Of a DNA stretch of 64,000 nucleotides, positions 1-12,821 are shown piece by piece; within the stretch, counting starts at the first letter, position 1, and each line of letters starts with the position of its first letter. The notes below the pieces were generated by a model. That model searched no databases, had not been told where the DNA came from, and saw nothing but the letters and a program-made list of their open reading frames with translations. The stretch is from assembly GCF_950005125.1 (NCBI RefSeq), contig NC_080087.1:63376399-63440398 (forward strand), read 5' to 3'. The translations under genes were made by a program, and so were the position numbers. Origin of the DNA: Chionomys nivalis. Its lineage: Eukaryota > Chordata > Mammalia > Rodentia > Cricetidae.

Positions 1-3000
1 GCTGTATTTCTAAACATGTAAGGTAGGCAGCAGGTTCAAAACATCGGTAGGTAGGAAGCTATGTTTAGGGATTTGAAGGAGTATTAGATAGTTTATTTTC
101 TCCTTCAAAGAGCTTTCTGGTTCTTGAATTTTATTTTTTAATTCGGTGTCTAACTTTCCTACCCAACTTCTCACCAACAACATATCTTGCTGGTAGGTAG
201 AGAGGTAGGAATAAAAGTTAGGAAATTTGAACACATTGTGCCTCTTCAAGACCTTGCATAAGACCCAGTTATTCAGCCATGTATAACAGAAAGCTTTCTT
301 ATTACTATAGAAACTTCTTAAGGAAAGAGTATATTTCTATGAAGTGCTTTTTGACAAGTCATAAAGATTTCTAGAGATATCAGAATTTCTTTGAGCATGA
401 TTTATGTAATTAAAAATAAAGATAATTATTTCATATGCTCAATGCATTCTTATGCATATACCCTTTTCTTTAACATAGCCTTGTAAGAATACAAAAGCAT
501 GCTACTACGCTCAACCACTTTGTGAGCTGAAAACATTACTATGCAAGACTAATATCAATGTATTAGTGAAAGCAAGGTTAGTGAAAGCAGCTGGAATGGC
601 TTTCTTGCTTTGGAAAGTGAATTTGTAGCTACCCTTGAATGTAATGTCTCTGTAGTGAGAAGCCTGAAAGGCACAGCACTTTCGATGGAAAGCTCAGTAC
701 ATTTCACTCAGTAGTTCTGTTACTTACTCATTCTTCACTTGTTCTTCAGCCTAATAGGTGCTTGGCACCCACAAAGGATGAAGGATCATGTCAGGAACTG
801 CATGTTAAAGGTTAATTGAGAAACAAATCATGGGCCATGTCCAGGCACGGCTTTTAATATCTTTTAAGATCTCACAATGTATAGCAAGCAAACTAAGAAT
901 CTTAGCAGGATCTTGTGATGTTAGGACAAATGACAAATTGGATGTAACTAAAACAGGTGAAAGGTGGAGTGACAATGTCAGAAGAAAGAATTTCTGTCTT
1001 CTGTAATCAGTCATGGCATGGCCAAAGCTTTTACATTTGTTTAACCAGGCTACTGAATTAAATACAGATAGAAAATCAATAAAGAAAAATACCTGCATAT
1101 TTGAAAGTCTCAAAAGAGCTATGAGTTAATTGTCAGCATTATTCTTGCCTAATGTTTTAGAACTTTCTTAGGAATTCATGCAAATCTTATCATACCAAGT
1201 CACAGACAGCAATTAGTTATGTACTATCTCATAATTTACTTATATTGTTCCTTCTTCTTGGTAATGAATTATTAACTTTTAAAAAACTGGTTCTCTGGGT
1301 AATAAAGATTTGTTTTGTTTGTGATATTGGGTTTGTAGTTTTTTTCTAATTTACAGTAGTTTTTTATTACTGATTTTGAGTTATAAGGCTGATGTCACCA
1401 AAGTTATAAAGCTTTTTGAGAAACACAAACATGATCCGGTATTTTCTACTGTTTTGCCTAAGCCCTGAGCAAAATAGGAGTTCCACGAACATCTCCAATA
1501 ATCTTCTTAATGACTGTGCTACCCACACACATTATAAAATAGACTTTCATCAAAAGAGCTCACTTTCAAAATCATTTCACATTAACCCTCTTGTTCTGGC
1601 CTTATTTTTAAATACGTTTGCTGCTCATATTTTCAATGTGCTCATTAACAATTATTAGATGTTGACTTTAATTTCCAATTCATTAATGTGGATGACCGTA
1701 ATCCTGCTTCTCAGTGTACTGCCAAGGATTCCTTCAAAGCTATCTCTTCTTACCAGGTAAGCTAGCACTAATACCAAATGAAAACAACTGTGCTGTCACC
1801 ACAGCTGCTGGAGAGAGTGAGAAGCTGAAATCCATATTCAATTCTTCATAGAAAGTGCAGTTCTTCTCTCAACTTGTTCTATGTTGAATTGTCTTTTTCA
1901 GAAACTCCAACTCTTCTGTGAATTCATTCACTCTTGGTCTCTTCTATACACACAAGTCTTGAATTTTCAGACTCAAATGCAAGCTTTTCATACATCAAAA
2001 GTCTTTTCACAACAAAACATCTTTACCTTCGTGTAATCCTCCCACAGTGAGTCCTTCATGCTTGCCTTTGCATTCTATCACAGCCCTGCAGCCTTAAAGA
2101 ACTGTGACACATCAGTTCTCTACTGTCACTTCTCCTAACCTGACATCTCATGCACATGCTTTAGTCTCTTGTCTTTAATTTTTTGTTGGTTCATGTATAT
2201 TCCCATGCCCTTGCCATATTTCCTTCCTCCTTATCATAATAAATTCAGATTATGTTCACTATTCTGTTTGTATCCTCTTGGTTCTATGCTGTTTCTATAT
2301 ATCTTCCAATCCATGTTTTATTGAAATTAAACTAAGTAAACCTACCAAGGATGTCCATATTTTTACTAAAATATTATTTAAAACTCAATTGACTTGTCCA
2401 ATATTCAGCATTACATGCCTTACAAACTACAAACTCCTTCGGAAACTGGCTGGAGAGCTCCCTTTACTAATATAATAGAAATAATGGCTTCCTATTATTT
2501 TTAAAATAAAAGAAGTAATGACTGAATAAAAATCTCCAGCATGTGTATCTAGCTATAAACCCATTGCTTGTTTTTTTTATTATTTCTTAGAGAATGTGCA
2601 TTTCTATTTTTCCTTTAAAAAGTACACTGTGTATTCAACTGAGAACAAATGATGGAATCACAAACATCAATAAAATTTCATGTCATATAAATTCTGATAG
2701 TGCATTTAACCACCATTATAAGTTTAAATTGCACATTAGTAATTGGTAATATTATCATAAAATTTAGAATCACCTTGGAAAAACTGATTTCTGGGATGCC
2801 TTTAGGCAATTATTTTGATGACCTTAATTGTGGGAAAACATGCCCAAAGTAAGTGATATCATTCCATGGACATGTCCTGTTCTATATAAAGGGGATAAGC
2901 AGCAAGCCTGCCTTCAAGAGTCTCTCTTCCTAATTATGGATATTGTGTGATCATGACTACTGATTATGTGACATCAACCTGGAACTGTGAGATAAAATAA

Positions 3001-3099
3001 ACCCTTTTATCAAGGTGTTTTATAAGAGCAACAAGAAAAACAAATAAGAAATGTTGATATACTAGGTGACTGACAATCTGTTTGATTTTTGTATGGTGA
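1..3099. other. Unassigned AT-rich intergenic sequence
   Basis: No gene, RNA or repeat is recognised here. Short open frames occur on both strands, but none starts in a convincing context, encodes a familiar motif or shows splice signals arranged as an exon. The stretch around 1,660-2,300 is slightly less AT-rich than its surroundings and may be unique sequence. Confidence 0.5.
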
Positions 3100-3345
3100 C
3101 TCAGTTGATTTGAAATTGATCCCCAGAAACCAGGTAAAAATGGCAGTGATGTGGCATATACCTGTAACTCCAGCCCTAGGAGGTAGAGATATGAGGAATC
3201 CTGGGGCTTGTTGGCCAGCCTGTATAGAGAACTGGTTAGCTCCAAAAAATGAGAAACTCTGTATCAAAGAAGTTGTATAGTGATACTGGAGGTGAGAATC
3301 AATGTTACCTTTTAGATTTCACCTTCATCCATACACTGGGAACAG

Positions 3346-3375
<30 letters not shown>
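3100..3375 (+). repeat. B4-type SINE with (CA)n tail
   Basis: The order of parts fits a B4 SINE: a degenerate tRNA-like start, a B1-like middle (CCTGTAACTCCAGCCCTAGG near 3,161, GGCCAGCCTG near 3,214), a degraded 'gagaaactctgtatc' segment, and a CA tail. It is strongly diverged, so the 5' boundary is approximate. Translated frames across it are by-products of the SINE. Confidence 0.5.
3347..3373. repeat. (CA)n microsatellite
   Basis: An uninterrupted CA run of about 13 units forms the 3' tail of the B4 SINE. Confidence 0.9.
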
Positions 3376-3376
<1 letters not shown>

Positions 3377-5639
3377 CAACAGTTAAGTTCCTCTTCTAAA
3401 GATGGCAAAAGAGTTGAGGTTTGTGTGTGTGGATGTGTGTTATGACAGTTTGGTACGTCTTACTTATACCTCTGGCCAAATTTAAGTCACTGGGGAAGTT
3501 TATAAAAATTATCATGATTTTATCTGTTCTTTAAAACAAACATACTAGAATATTTCATATATTTAGGATACTAATTAAAATGTAAAATGCAATAAAACAC
3601 CATGCTAACATATAAGTCAGACTTTAAATATGTAGTTACAGAACTGGCTTCTGTTTATGAACAAGAAAAACTATTTACTGAGCAATATATCTTTCCCTTA
3701 TAATTTAACAGCTTCAAATAATACTATCATTGTTCATGTAATAAATTTTGAAATGTTAGCAAGTTAACTTACTTCCCTAGTTTGTCAAGTGATAGAAAAA
3801 ATCTCTTCTTAAGAAAAGAAATGTGTTTTAATAACTAGTAAGAATTGTGGTTAACACTGCAAATTATCATTATAAACAATAAAATTAGTTGAATTAATAT
3901 ATATATAACTATACCAATATTTATCAATGATATTTTGACATATTTACATGAAGAACATTTATCATTATGTATACTGGCATCAGGCTAGCTGTTCTGTACT
4001 GAAAACAAATGAGGGGAAGTATGTGCTATGATTTAAAACTCAGCTAAATCCTATTCACTGTCAGTACACTAAGTTGTTAAAATTCAAAATTCATTTCAGA
4101 GTGAATTGAAGTTTCAAGGACATTTAAAAGAAATTATAACCATAATACAACCTTCATAATACATAGGCAGAAGTACTGAGCTGTGACTAAAAATGCATGA
4201 GAATTAAATGTGGATAAATTTATTTAAATAAAAGAGATATCAACTGAAAATACCATGCAAAATAAAAATTTAGTCCATTTAGTAGTTTTCATTAAAATGT
4301 CAATCAATATCTAAAGAAAACATCAGCTAAATGCTAGAATATCTTTTCCACTACTCTTAATGCATATTAAAAAGTAATTAAATACATAATTAGCAAATTC
4401 TTAATGAAAGTCAATGAGTAACATTAATAGAATTGAATTAAATATATAAATACTATCTAAAATTAAACTGGTCTAATGAACACATTCAGAAAGGATCTTT
4501 CCTGCATATGTTTATATAAGTATTATTCACTTTTCCTTCAAAACAAAAGAGTAGGTTGCTATTGCCAGCATAAGCGAACATATTATAAAAACTATTTCAA
4601 AATGGAAGATGTTATAGTTCTTTAGTAGTTACCATATCAGAGGCAACCTCTTTTAAAGTTTCCTCCAAAGGATATGCTCATTCTTAGTACAATTCTACAG
4701 TATTTTTTTTCTACTATCTTTTAATCTATGTGATCTTTCCTTACAAAAGGTATACTTAGATATCAGGCAACTTAATTTCCAAAAAATAAAGAATATATTT
4801 CTTTAAACCCTGTGGCATTTATATGGAAAATATAGAGGTAAATTGGATAGTGTGTGTGTGTGTGTGTGTGTATGTGTAGATTGGTTTTCTTATTGCTGTG
4901 ACCAAATGTAGTTTGGAAAAGAAATATTTGGTTTAATTCCTATCATTAAGAGAAGTACCTGGAAACTCAAGCAGAGTAGGAAACCGGTAGGAGAAACTGT
5001 ATCACACGTCATGGAATAACACTGCTCCCATGACTTGTTCAGTCTGTTTTCTCTATTCTTATAGAATACACCCAAGACTACCTGCTCAAGTGTGACACTG
5101 CACACAGTAGACTAGGCCTTCCTACATCAGTCATTAATTTAAAAAAATGCACAAAGATTCATCTATAGGCTAATTTGATGAAGTCAGTTTCTTAAGTGAC
5201 TTTCTCAAATAACATTGACCTGCATCAAGTTGATAAAAACAAAACAAAGCAAGGTAAAACAACAACAACAACAACAACAAAAAAGTCACGGTGTGTGTTT
5301 GGAATATATATTTCATATTTCCTGTTTGGGTTACACTAATTAAATAAATCAACAAAACACCTATCAACACAAAGAACTGATATGCTTGAGAGGAGAAGTT
5401 AAATTATCAATGTCTCCATATGACAAGTAACTGCATTCCTTTTTAGTCCTGTCAGGAGACAATTTTTTCCCTGTTAAATGATACAAACATGTGGGTAAAA
5501 ATGTCAGTCTTTATTGTCATTGTGACTAGTTAAAATGTATATATAATGTATATCTATTATATATAATGTATATATGCATATATAATGTATGAAAATATAT
5601 ATAATGTATAAAATATATTTCTTAGCTAGTATAGATTCA
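3376..5639. other. Unassigned AT-rich sequence with small microsatellites
   Basis: No gene or interspersed repeat is recognised. It holds a TG run at about 4,850-4,877, an (ACA)n run at about 5,257-5,283, and an AT-rich tandem tract at 5,536-5,618. Confidence 0.5.
5536..5618. repeat. AT-rich imperfect tandem repeat
   Basis: The motif TATATAATGTATA recurs about five times with variations. It is low-complexity and partly self-complementary. Confidence 0.75.
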
Positions 5640-6610
5640 GCACCTGCTGTGGTAGGTGTCAAAGCAACCTCAACAGATGCTTTTGTTGATTTGAAGAAAG
5701 CTGCAGATGTCTATGGGTTCTGCCTTTGCTGACATGGTGCCTTCATCAACATCAGAAAGAACTATGTCAAGCAGGCTTAAAACCATATGGTAAAGATGGC
5801 ACTTTGGCTTATCCAGCCCTAAATTTCAGCTGATTTATCTTTTTAACTTGATAAAAATGAGCAGAAATGTGATCTGAATTGTCAGAACAAATGCTGCTAA
5901 CGGACAATCTATTTAGATTGAGCCAAAGAAAATGCTGTCACTATATAAAGGCTGTTGTATAGGCAGAAAAGGGTATAGTATAAAATTATTTTTAGCATCA
6001 TTCTAAAGAAGAGTCCTTGGAAAATTATTTCAAATAAAATGCAGTTAAAAATACTTTATAAAATAGTGTGAATGTTTTTTGCACTTCAGAAATATAAGCC
6101 TAAACAATTAGTAAAAGTATCGTTATTTATTTATTTATTTATTTGTTTGTTTATTGGTAAGACTCTTCAAGGGCACTATGAAGAAATCTGAAAATAAGAA
6201 CTTTGAAAGTCTTCATTCTTTCCTAATAAGTAAAGTGACCAAGAAGCTAGAAATCAACTAAGATAGTGCACAGGAAATACTACAACCCTAGAGTTTGTAA
6301 AGAAAAAGAAGCATATATAGAAAATCTCAAATTACTGAAGTTGAAGCTTGTGGTGTTAAATTTATTTGGGAATCTGAACTTCAATCAGAAAAATTGGTCT
6401 TGTAACTGAATTGATGTTAATTTAGGGTAATGGATCTGACTATTAGAAGAAGTGATGACCATCACCAAAAGAAACAATTGAAAGGGGGAAGCTAGGTTTT
6501 AACCACACAGATTATGCTAGAATATAGTTCTAGAATCCAAAGCTCATAGAATTCTGAATAAAATGATATCATTGAAATTGATGCATTTTAATGAAGAGTT
6601 AGTCAGAGCA
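5640..6610. other. Unassigned; weakly coding-like block at 5,640-5,960
   Basis: Bases 5,640-5,780 read for about 30 codons without a stop in one frame and are less AT-rich than the flanks. Stops and an apparent frame change follow. I do not recognise the product. It could be a decayed gene fragment or chance. A (TTTA)n tract lies at 6,120-6,155. Confidence 0.3.
6120..6155. repeat. (TTTA)n microsatellite
   Basis: TTTA units grade into TTTG units. Confidence 0.85.
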
Positions 6611-6620
6611 GGAAGAACAA

Positions 6621-6793
6621 TTTTTTTTTTTTTTTTTTTTTTTTTGGTTTTTCGAGACAGGGTTTCTCTGTGGTTTTGGAGTCTGTCCTGGAACTAGCTC
6701 TTGTAGACCAGGCTGGACTCAAACTCACAGAGATCCACCTGCCCCTGCCTCCCAAGTGCTGGGATTAAAGGCGTGCACCACCACCGCCCGGCT
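6621..6793 (-). repeat. B1 SINE, antisense, with target-site duplication
   Basis: The reverse complement is a nearly full B1: GCCGGGCGGTGGTGG at the right end, GGAGGCAGGGGCAGG in the middle, then the cricetid-type end and an A tail seen as about 25 Ts. Flanking copies of GGAAGA(A/G)CAATTT at 6,611 and 6,794 are the target-site duplication, so both ends are well placed. B1 derives from 7SL RNA and is moved by L1 proteins. Confidence 0.95.
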
Positions 6794-6829
6794 GGAAGAG
6801 CAATTTTTAATGTTCCAGAGTATCAAGAT

Positions 6830-7615
6830 TTTTTGAGGACTTCTCAAAAGTAATACCTTTAGCTATACCCTATTTGACAGGGTTACAGATAAGCCTAATC
6901 AATCTGAGAGAAAGGATACATAGAATACAGGCTCTCTCTCTGCTTCTGATGGTATATCTTCAAAGCTACTGCAACTTGTGTAGAACTGCTGAAGTACATC
7001 CATAACATAAATACAGGTAAAGCTTCATGACAGGACTGAACGATGTTAGTGGAGGAAAGAAATCAATAATTCTCCCTAACAGTTATGCCTATGAACTACA
7101 ACAATAACCACTAAGACAAGCTTTACTAAGTTGCATAGTGACACATACATCCTGCTGGAAACCAACAGCTTTCTAATTGGACTCAAGACTGATTTAATGG
7201 GAGAGAAAACATTCCTGGTAACATAAACTTACTGAACTGCACATAGTGTGGCCACTGATCTTAGAGTATAAACTCCTATGGCTCCTCTAAAATCTACCAT
7301 ACCTAACTGTATTCTAAATATTTATCCTTAAACCCACAGATAAGTTGAGCTCTCATATATCATCAAAACACCTTATTTTGCAGCAGTAGTGACCATTAAG
7401 GACAGTTAAAACTCATCAAAATACCATGGAGTTCCCAACTGCAGGTGATGTATACATAAAGCAAAACTTTTGTACCCAAGGCTTAGAGAGAGAAAAAAGG
7501 TTATATGAGGCAAAACTCTACAATGAAATTGTATGTTTTAGCTATGGTCAGGAAGATAGATCCATGAAATCTCAAAAACATAGCTATCAAAAGAGTTGGA
7601 GAGAGGAAGAAGTAT
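6830..7615. repeat. Degenerate rodent interspersed repeat, probably L1 3' UTR-related
   Basis: Several phrases (for example 'tctaattggactcaagac' near 7,173 and 'gtattctaaatatttatcc' near 7,308) resemble a repeat I remember from rodent genomes, of L1 3' UTR type. The assignment rests on memory and the ends are approximate. The 63-codon frame at 7,426 lies inside it and is not regarded as a gene. Confidence 0.35.
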
Positions 7616-7692
7616 AGGAGAGAAGAAGAGAGGAAGGAAAGGATGGAGGGAAAGAGGGAACGAGGAAGGGAAGGAGGGAGGAAGGAAGGGAA
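7616..7692. repeat. Purine-rich (GGAA/GGAG)n tract
   Basis: Almost entirely A and G on the plus strand, with GGAAGG and GGAGG units. L1 3' UTRs often carry such tracts. Confidence 0.8.
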
Positions 7693-7859
7693 ATGAGTTT
7701 TTTTCTCAATATTTGCTTATCTGGTATTAGCTCTTGTTATTTTCATTCTCCATTACCAGCTTAGCAATTATAAATAGAAATTTTAATACACTTTAGTGTT
7801 CTAAAACGTGATATTTTAGAAATGTTCGTTCTTGTGCTTTTTGCTTGTATAAAACCTAT

Positions 7860-8045
7860 ATACAGTGGGGAGGGCTCTGGTTTTCTCTCAAGTGATGTAA
7901 CAGACTTTGTTGACTCCTCGTAGGAGATCTCACACTCTCTGAGGATTAGATGGGGAATTGGGTGGGGAGAAGATATGGAGAGCAGGAGGGATGGAGGGAG
8001 AGAAAACTAGGAGATTATTTTCAAAATATAATAATCAAAAGTGAA
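7860..8045 (+). repeat. L1 (Lx-like) 3' end fragment
   Basis: 'Cagactttgttgactcctcg' near 7,901, the following 'cacactctctgaggattaga', a G/A-rich stretch and an A-rich end match the layout of old rodent L1 3' UTRs. It is truncated and has no coding part. Confidence 0.5.
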
Positions 8046-9009
8046 CATAACAAAACACAGAAGTTCTTTTGTGGTTTTTGGTTTTTGTGCTTCATAGAAC
8101 ATAGACTCTGGTAAAAAACCAAGAGATAAGTAGAGAATTAGTGGTTGTGCAAAGAAGAATGTACAAATGTCACAAGATAAGATATAGAAAGAACATTTCA
8201 GATGACTTTCAATTCTTCAATATTTCCTTTTAATCTCTGCTTTTCACAGTTTACTCTGTCATAGTACTCAATCTGTTCTCATTTAAAGTTGTACAATGAA
8301 TTCTTAATTTTCTCCTGCAATCTCTTTTCCTTTAAATTATTTTTAAACATACATTTCTCCCATCTCCCTCCACTGCTCAAAACAAATAGAAGACTTTCAT
8401 CAAGCATCAGAATCTACAAACAAATTCTATTTGTTTAAAGCCCTGTGAGGATCTTTCATGTCCAAATAGGCACATAAGTTTTATTAAAAACATATGTGTG
8501 AGAAACTATGAATAAAATTCACTACATTTTTCTTATCCAAAGTACAGAAATATTTTATCTATAGTTAGATATCCTCTTCTAGTTAGATAGATAAATGATA
8601 GATAGATCAATAGATAGGTCAATAGATAGATAGATAGACAGACGGATATAATCTATAGACAGAAATATATAGAGAGAGACAGTGAGATGATAGATTGGAT
8701 ATTTCTGTGAAAATATTAAATTAACAGCACATTAGAATTTTGAAAATTTCAATTATTAGGATACTGTGAAAATTTGTAGTAAAGTTAATTTCCTTCTTCT
8801 TTGTGAAATTAAACATGCAAATGTTATTATTTTTGTCAAGTGTTAGATAAAATTTAAGGTAATTTTATTATTGTAAAATTAAATAAAATATATAGTTATT
8901 CATAATTTAATATAAATTGCACTTAATATTTCTAATCAATAAGTACAAAAAGAATGTTAAAGTATTTTGATTTGTATAAAGATAACCAGAGAGTGGTTGT
9001 TTGCTTACA
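8046..9009. other. Unassigned AT-rich sequence with GATA microsatellite
   Basis: No gene is recognised. The only clear structure is the GATA/GACA array at 8,579-8,662. Confidence 0.5.
8579..8662. repeat. (GATA)n/(GACA)n microsatellite
   Basis: Interrupted TAGA/GATA units pass into GACAGACGG and then into an AGAGAGAG-containing tract. Confidence 0.85.
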
Positions 9010-9420
9010 TAATATTCATGCCACTAAGGCACCAGTGGCCATAGCTTGCCAGGAAGTCATTACAGAGTCTCACAGATATGTAAGATTGGTTACTCTTCTC
9101 CATTGGTAACATGCATAGAACATTCCACACTATGAAATCTCATCAGTAGGAATGAAGCTATCAAGTAAGTAACAAGTTGATATCTCCATGTTCCATGACT
9201 CATATACATATTGTCTTTAGCAATATTGTCAAATTCTGGAGGATAGACAGACACAATGCCAATAGCCAATCATGTTTGTGGAGGGGGTCTTTGGGACTCT
9301 AGTGGCCAACAATTCAAGAAAAGGTAATCTATTTCAAAGTACTTGTTTTTTTATTTGCTAGCATATGGAATCTAATTGGAGTATTGTACACCTGTCACAG
9401 AGTAACTCCATTTAAAATCT
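9010..9420. repeat. Degenerate rodent interspersed repeat (L1-associated type)
   Basis: The block containing 'ccactaaggcaccagtggcc' (9,021) and 'gccaggaagtcattacagag' resembles a familiar dispersed rodent sequence usually found with old L1 copies. It is called from memory; orientation and ends are uncertain. Confidence 0.35.
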
Positions 9421-9525
9421 CTCCCTCTCTCTCATTCTCTGTCTCAATATATGAGTCTGTCTATACACACACAAATATACATATATATATATACATATGC
9501 AAGTGTATATGCGTATATACATGCT
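9421..9525. repeat. Simple repeats: (TC)n followed by (AC)n/(AT)n
   Basis: A TC-rich stretch (9,421-9,445) is followed by ACAC and ATATAC repeats up to about 9,520. Confidence 0.7.
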
Positions 9526-9774
9526 TTAGTTCTCTAGGAAGTGTCTAAAATAGTAGGATTCCATTTTTCAAAGACTTCGTGATAGTTAATCCTCTTAATA
9601 TTTATCATCTACCACTGCTCACATATCCTCAACTCCAATTGATTTTAATATTTTTGTTAGTGTGTATACATGAAAAATTCATTCTATTTTTCTAATTTGA
9701 CAGCTTACTAATGATAAGTTAAAGAGTATTTTTCCATTTCCTTGGAATAATTATTTCAAACGTTGTGTATAATG

Positions 9775-9905
9775 ACACGTTCAGTGGCCCAATCTTGTCC
9801 CAGCACTTATAAGGCAGAATGAGGAGGACCACCATATGTTCAAGGCCATCATCAGGTACACAATGAGTTTAAAGTCATTTGAAAGCATAAGTGAAACTCT
9901 GTCAT
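9775..9905 (+). repeat. Old B1-like SINE
   Basis: 'Tcccagcacttataaggcag', 'gttcaaggccatcat' and 'gtgaaactctgtc' occur in B1 order but are very diverged. The copy is followed by (AT)n(GT)n at 9,928-9,958. Confidence 0.4.
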
Positions 9906-11335
9906 ACATTCACAAATATATACATACTATATATATATATATATGTTTGTGTGTGTGTTAAAATAAAGTTTTTCAATATGGTATATGTCAAAGAAAATTC
10001 CTATAGAAAGGTGGATTTTGAGAAATCAGGGGAAAAGGAAATTTACACTGTCAAACATTTAATGTATATTTTTCATGTACACAAGTAAATTTAACTATGT
10101 AAATATGAGAAAAGTTTAGTTGAGTGCAGTTAAGGATGTCAAACAAAGTAGAAATTATAAATATTATGGAGATTATAGAGAGCTTAAAGAGTTAGGAAGA
10201 TTTCAGATAGGCAAGTACATATAGATAGGCAAATGGATGTTTTGACATAATATCACTGGTGTCAGAACTGAGTTGCAGATATATTGTTAGTATACAGTGA
10301 TTATTACTTAAAAATAATTTGTAGTTTTCTGGAGGTTAAGATCCACATATCTTTTAGCACTTTAGAAATGAAAAATGAAATTTGATGGACACAGATTCTG
10401 CAAACTTTTGTACAATAAGAATCATTAATAATCCCTAAAAGTCACTATAAATAAAGATCTACATAAAACATAAATTTAAAATTGTTTTATAACAGTGTCT
10501 CACAGGTTCTAAAGATATAATTAAATATGTACATCATATACATTTTCACAATTCCTATTGGAAAGGGAACATAGAACCAGCTCTTGTGGTTATAGTGTCT
10601 CTGCTAGCAGCAAAGGTGTTTTGCTAGTTCTTTACTTGAAAATAGTAAAATGCAACAGAACTATGCAAAACCTGGTGAAAGTAGTAAGAAAATAAGAAGT
10701 GAGATCAATTCATGAGAGTTCTACATAGAGGAACATAGAAAAGTAATTGTTTATTTTTGAAAAGATAAAGAAGACAATAGAGTTTATATATCTTCATCAA
10801 GTTAGCATTTTAAGCTAATGAAGTGAGCTATTTGTCCATTCTGATCCTAAGGAACATTTTGCTGAGGGACTACAGTAGCAAAAGGACTGGTTTCTCTCTT
10901 TACCTTTGGGTAGCTAGAGAACACAGCCATGGTCATGAAATACAATAACAAAGAAGGCAGCTTAACTGCAAAGGTTGTAAAGGGGTACTTCTTCCATTTT
11001 TGAGCCATAAACTCACCTATTCTCAGGTGAAGTTTTTCCACAAAATATAATAGCATTTTTGACACAAATTCTTAATGTAAATAAAAGTAAAGGAAAACCA
11101 AAAGAGGGTAAATACTTGGTGTTTCTGTCATATATTATACTTGAATATCAACACGGTGACATTTCTAAAACTGTTTTAAGATATAGTTATTCAAGTAAAA
11201 CTGTAGCATTACATGCTTTAGAATTTCCAGTAACAATTGATGGAACCAAAGCTGTAATGTATTATTAAGATGAAGATGATTCATTGCAGTTTTTCAATGA
11301 AAACTACACACACACACACACAAATTTTGTTTATA
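9906..11335. other. Unassigned AT-rich sequence
   Basis: No gene or interspersed repeat is recognised. Short frames at 9,891 and 11,059 lack recognisable content. A (CA)8 run sits at 11,307-11,323. Confidence 0.5.
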
Positions 11336-11445
11336 TGTTTGTTTTATTTTGAAACAGGACTCAGATTGACCTCGAACTCAAAGAGATCCCCTGCCTCTGA
11401 CTCCTTACTACTGGGATTAAAGTAGTGCACTACTATTGCCTTACT
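11336..11445 (-). repeat. Old B1 SINE, antisense
   Basis: 'Gaaacaggactcagattgac', 'cctcgaactcaaagagatcc' and 'actgggattaaagtagtg' are the reverse complement of B1 with many substitutions and a missing segment. Confidence 0.65.
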
Positions 11446-11913
11446 TTCAATGCAATCACTTGTAAGTACACTGCCAAAACTTGAGCTTCACATTCTCTCT
11501 GAACTACACTCAAGTGTACCTTACTCTGAAGTTACCTAAATACACTTGTAGAAAGCTTAAGTGAAAACAGTTACCTGAGGTTATATAAAATATAGTCATA
11601 ACAGCACATATTAAGAAATATATATTTATTTTTTACATATAAATTGAATTGGACTTCCATGATCTTGTAATAAGATAGCTAGAAAAATTTTACCTAGGTT
11701 ATTTATTTAAAAGCTAGATCCTTAATACAGACACAGACATAGCACAAAAACAACATACATACAATACATATACACTTATACAGAGTTACAACACAAAAAT
11801 ATAGAGATATACAGAAACAACACAACCACACAAAAACATAAATTTAAGAAGTAAGTATATATTTAAAGAACAGTTCTTATACCACCAGTTGTAAGTTACT
11901 GATTTAAAAGAGG
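11446..11913. other. Unassigned AT-rich sequence
   Basis: An A/C-rich patch lies at 11,730-11,840. Nothing else is recognised. Confidence 0.5.
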
Positions 11914-12062
11914 GGTGGCCGGGTGGTGGTTGTGTATGCCTTTAACTCCAGCACAACGAAGCAGAGATAACTGGATTTCTGTGAAATCAAAGCCAGTGGG
12001 TTCTACAGAGCAAGTTCAAGGACAAACTCCAAAGCTCCACAGAGAAACCATGTCACAAAAAA
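11914..12062 (+). repeat. B1 SINE
   Basis: It runs from 'ggtggccgggtggtggttgt' to 'gagaaaccatgtcacaaaaa', with the B1 internal order preserved and moderate divergence. A (TAA)n array follows directly, probably grown from its A tail. Confidence 0.85.
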
Positions 12063-12082
12063 CTAATAGTAATAATAATAAC

Positions 12083-12120
<38 letters not shown>
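12063..12120. repeat. (TAA)n microsatellite
   Basis: About 18 AAT/TAA units. Translated, they give a run of asparagines, which is not a protein signal. Confidence 0.95.
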
Positions 12121-12121
<1 letters not shown>

Positions 12122-12821
12122 GGAAGTATAGACTTTTGTCCATTAGAACTTACTACTTAGAGAATTAAACTACTCAGGAGTTTAGCTTATAGAATATAAG
12201 ATAATGATGCATTCCAAAACAGATAAAATTTCATATATGTAAAAATCTTATATCCTGCAAGTTAATTAAACATTGTTGTTTCATTATTAGAAGTAAATTA
12301 ATATGAAGTGAATACAATTAGCCTCAAAATAAATTACTTTTGGCAAAGCTTATATTTCCTGTTTTATTTTTTACTATGAGCTGGATATAAGGTGACTTTC
12401 TGGTTTATTTTTAAATAAAGCAAATAAAGGAAAAACTGATTTTTAAATGAGTATACATGTAGTTTATCAGAATTTCCATGAGCTGCTGGAGCATGTGTGC
12501 ATTCCAAGCTTCAGAAAAGAAGCCCCATATTCAGTTCTGGTAGTTATAGATTGTGGGACCAGCTTAGCCTTTATGATGAGAAACACTGGGCATGTCTGAC
12601 AATAAACTAAAGAGAAGACTCTCAAATTTGCAGATAAAATTATAAGTGAATAATTATAATTTATTATATAGTATTTAATTAAAAATATAGTTCAGTACAT
12701 ATATAAATAAGTTTAGTACTCCAATTGAAAATATATTTAAGAAATCTATTCCAGCCTAATTTTATATAACTTAAAAATATAAAAAATGAGACTTTTTTTT
12801 TACTATTATTGAAAAACTGTA
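12121..12821. other. Unassigned AT-rich sequence
   Basis: No gene is recognised. Bases 12,478-12,605 are less AT-rich than the rest, but no motif is identified. Confidence 0.5.

Noticed and set aside
8579..8662. Spaced short repeats considered as a CRISPR-like array
   Set aside because: It is an ordinary GATA/GACA microsatellite in vertebrate-type DNA, with no constant-length spacers.
11915..12121. Open frame ending in a long polyasparagine run
   Set aside because: It is a B1 SINE read through into a (TAA)n microsatellite; there is no independent coding evidence.
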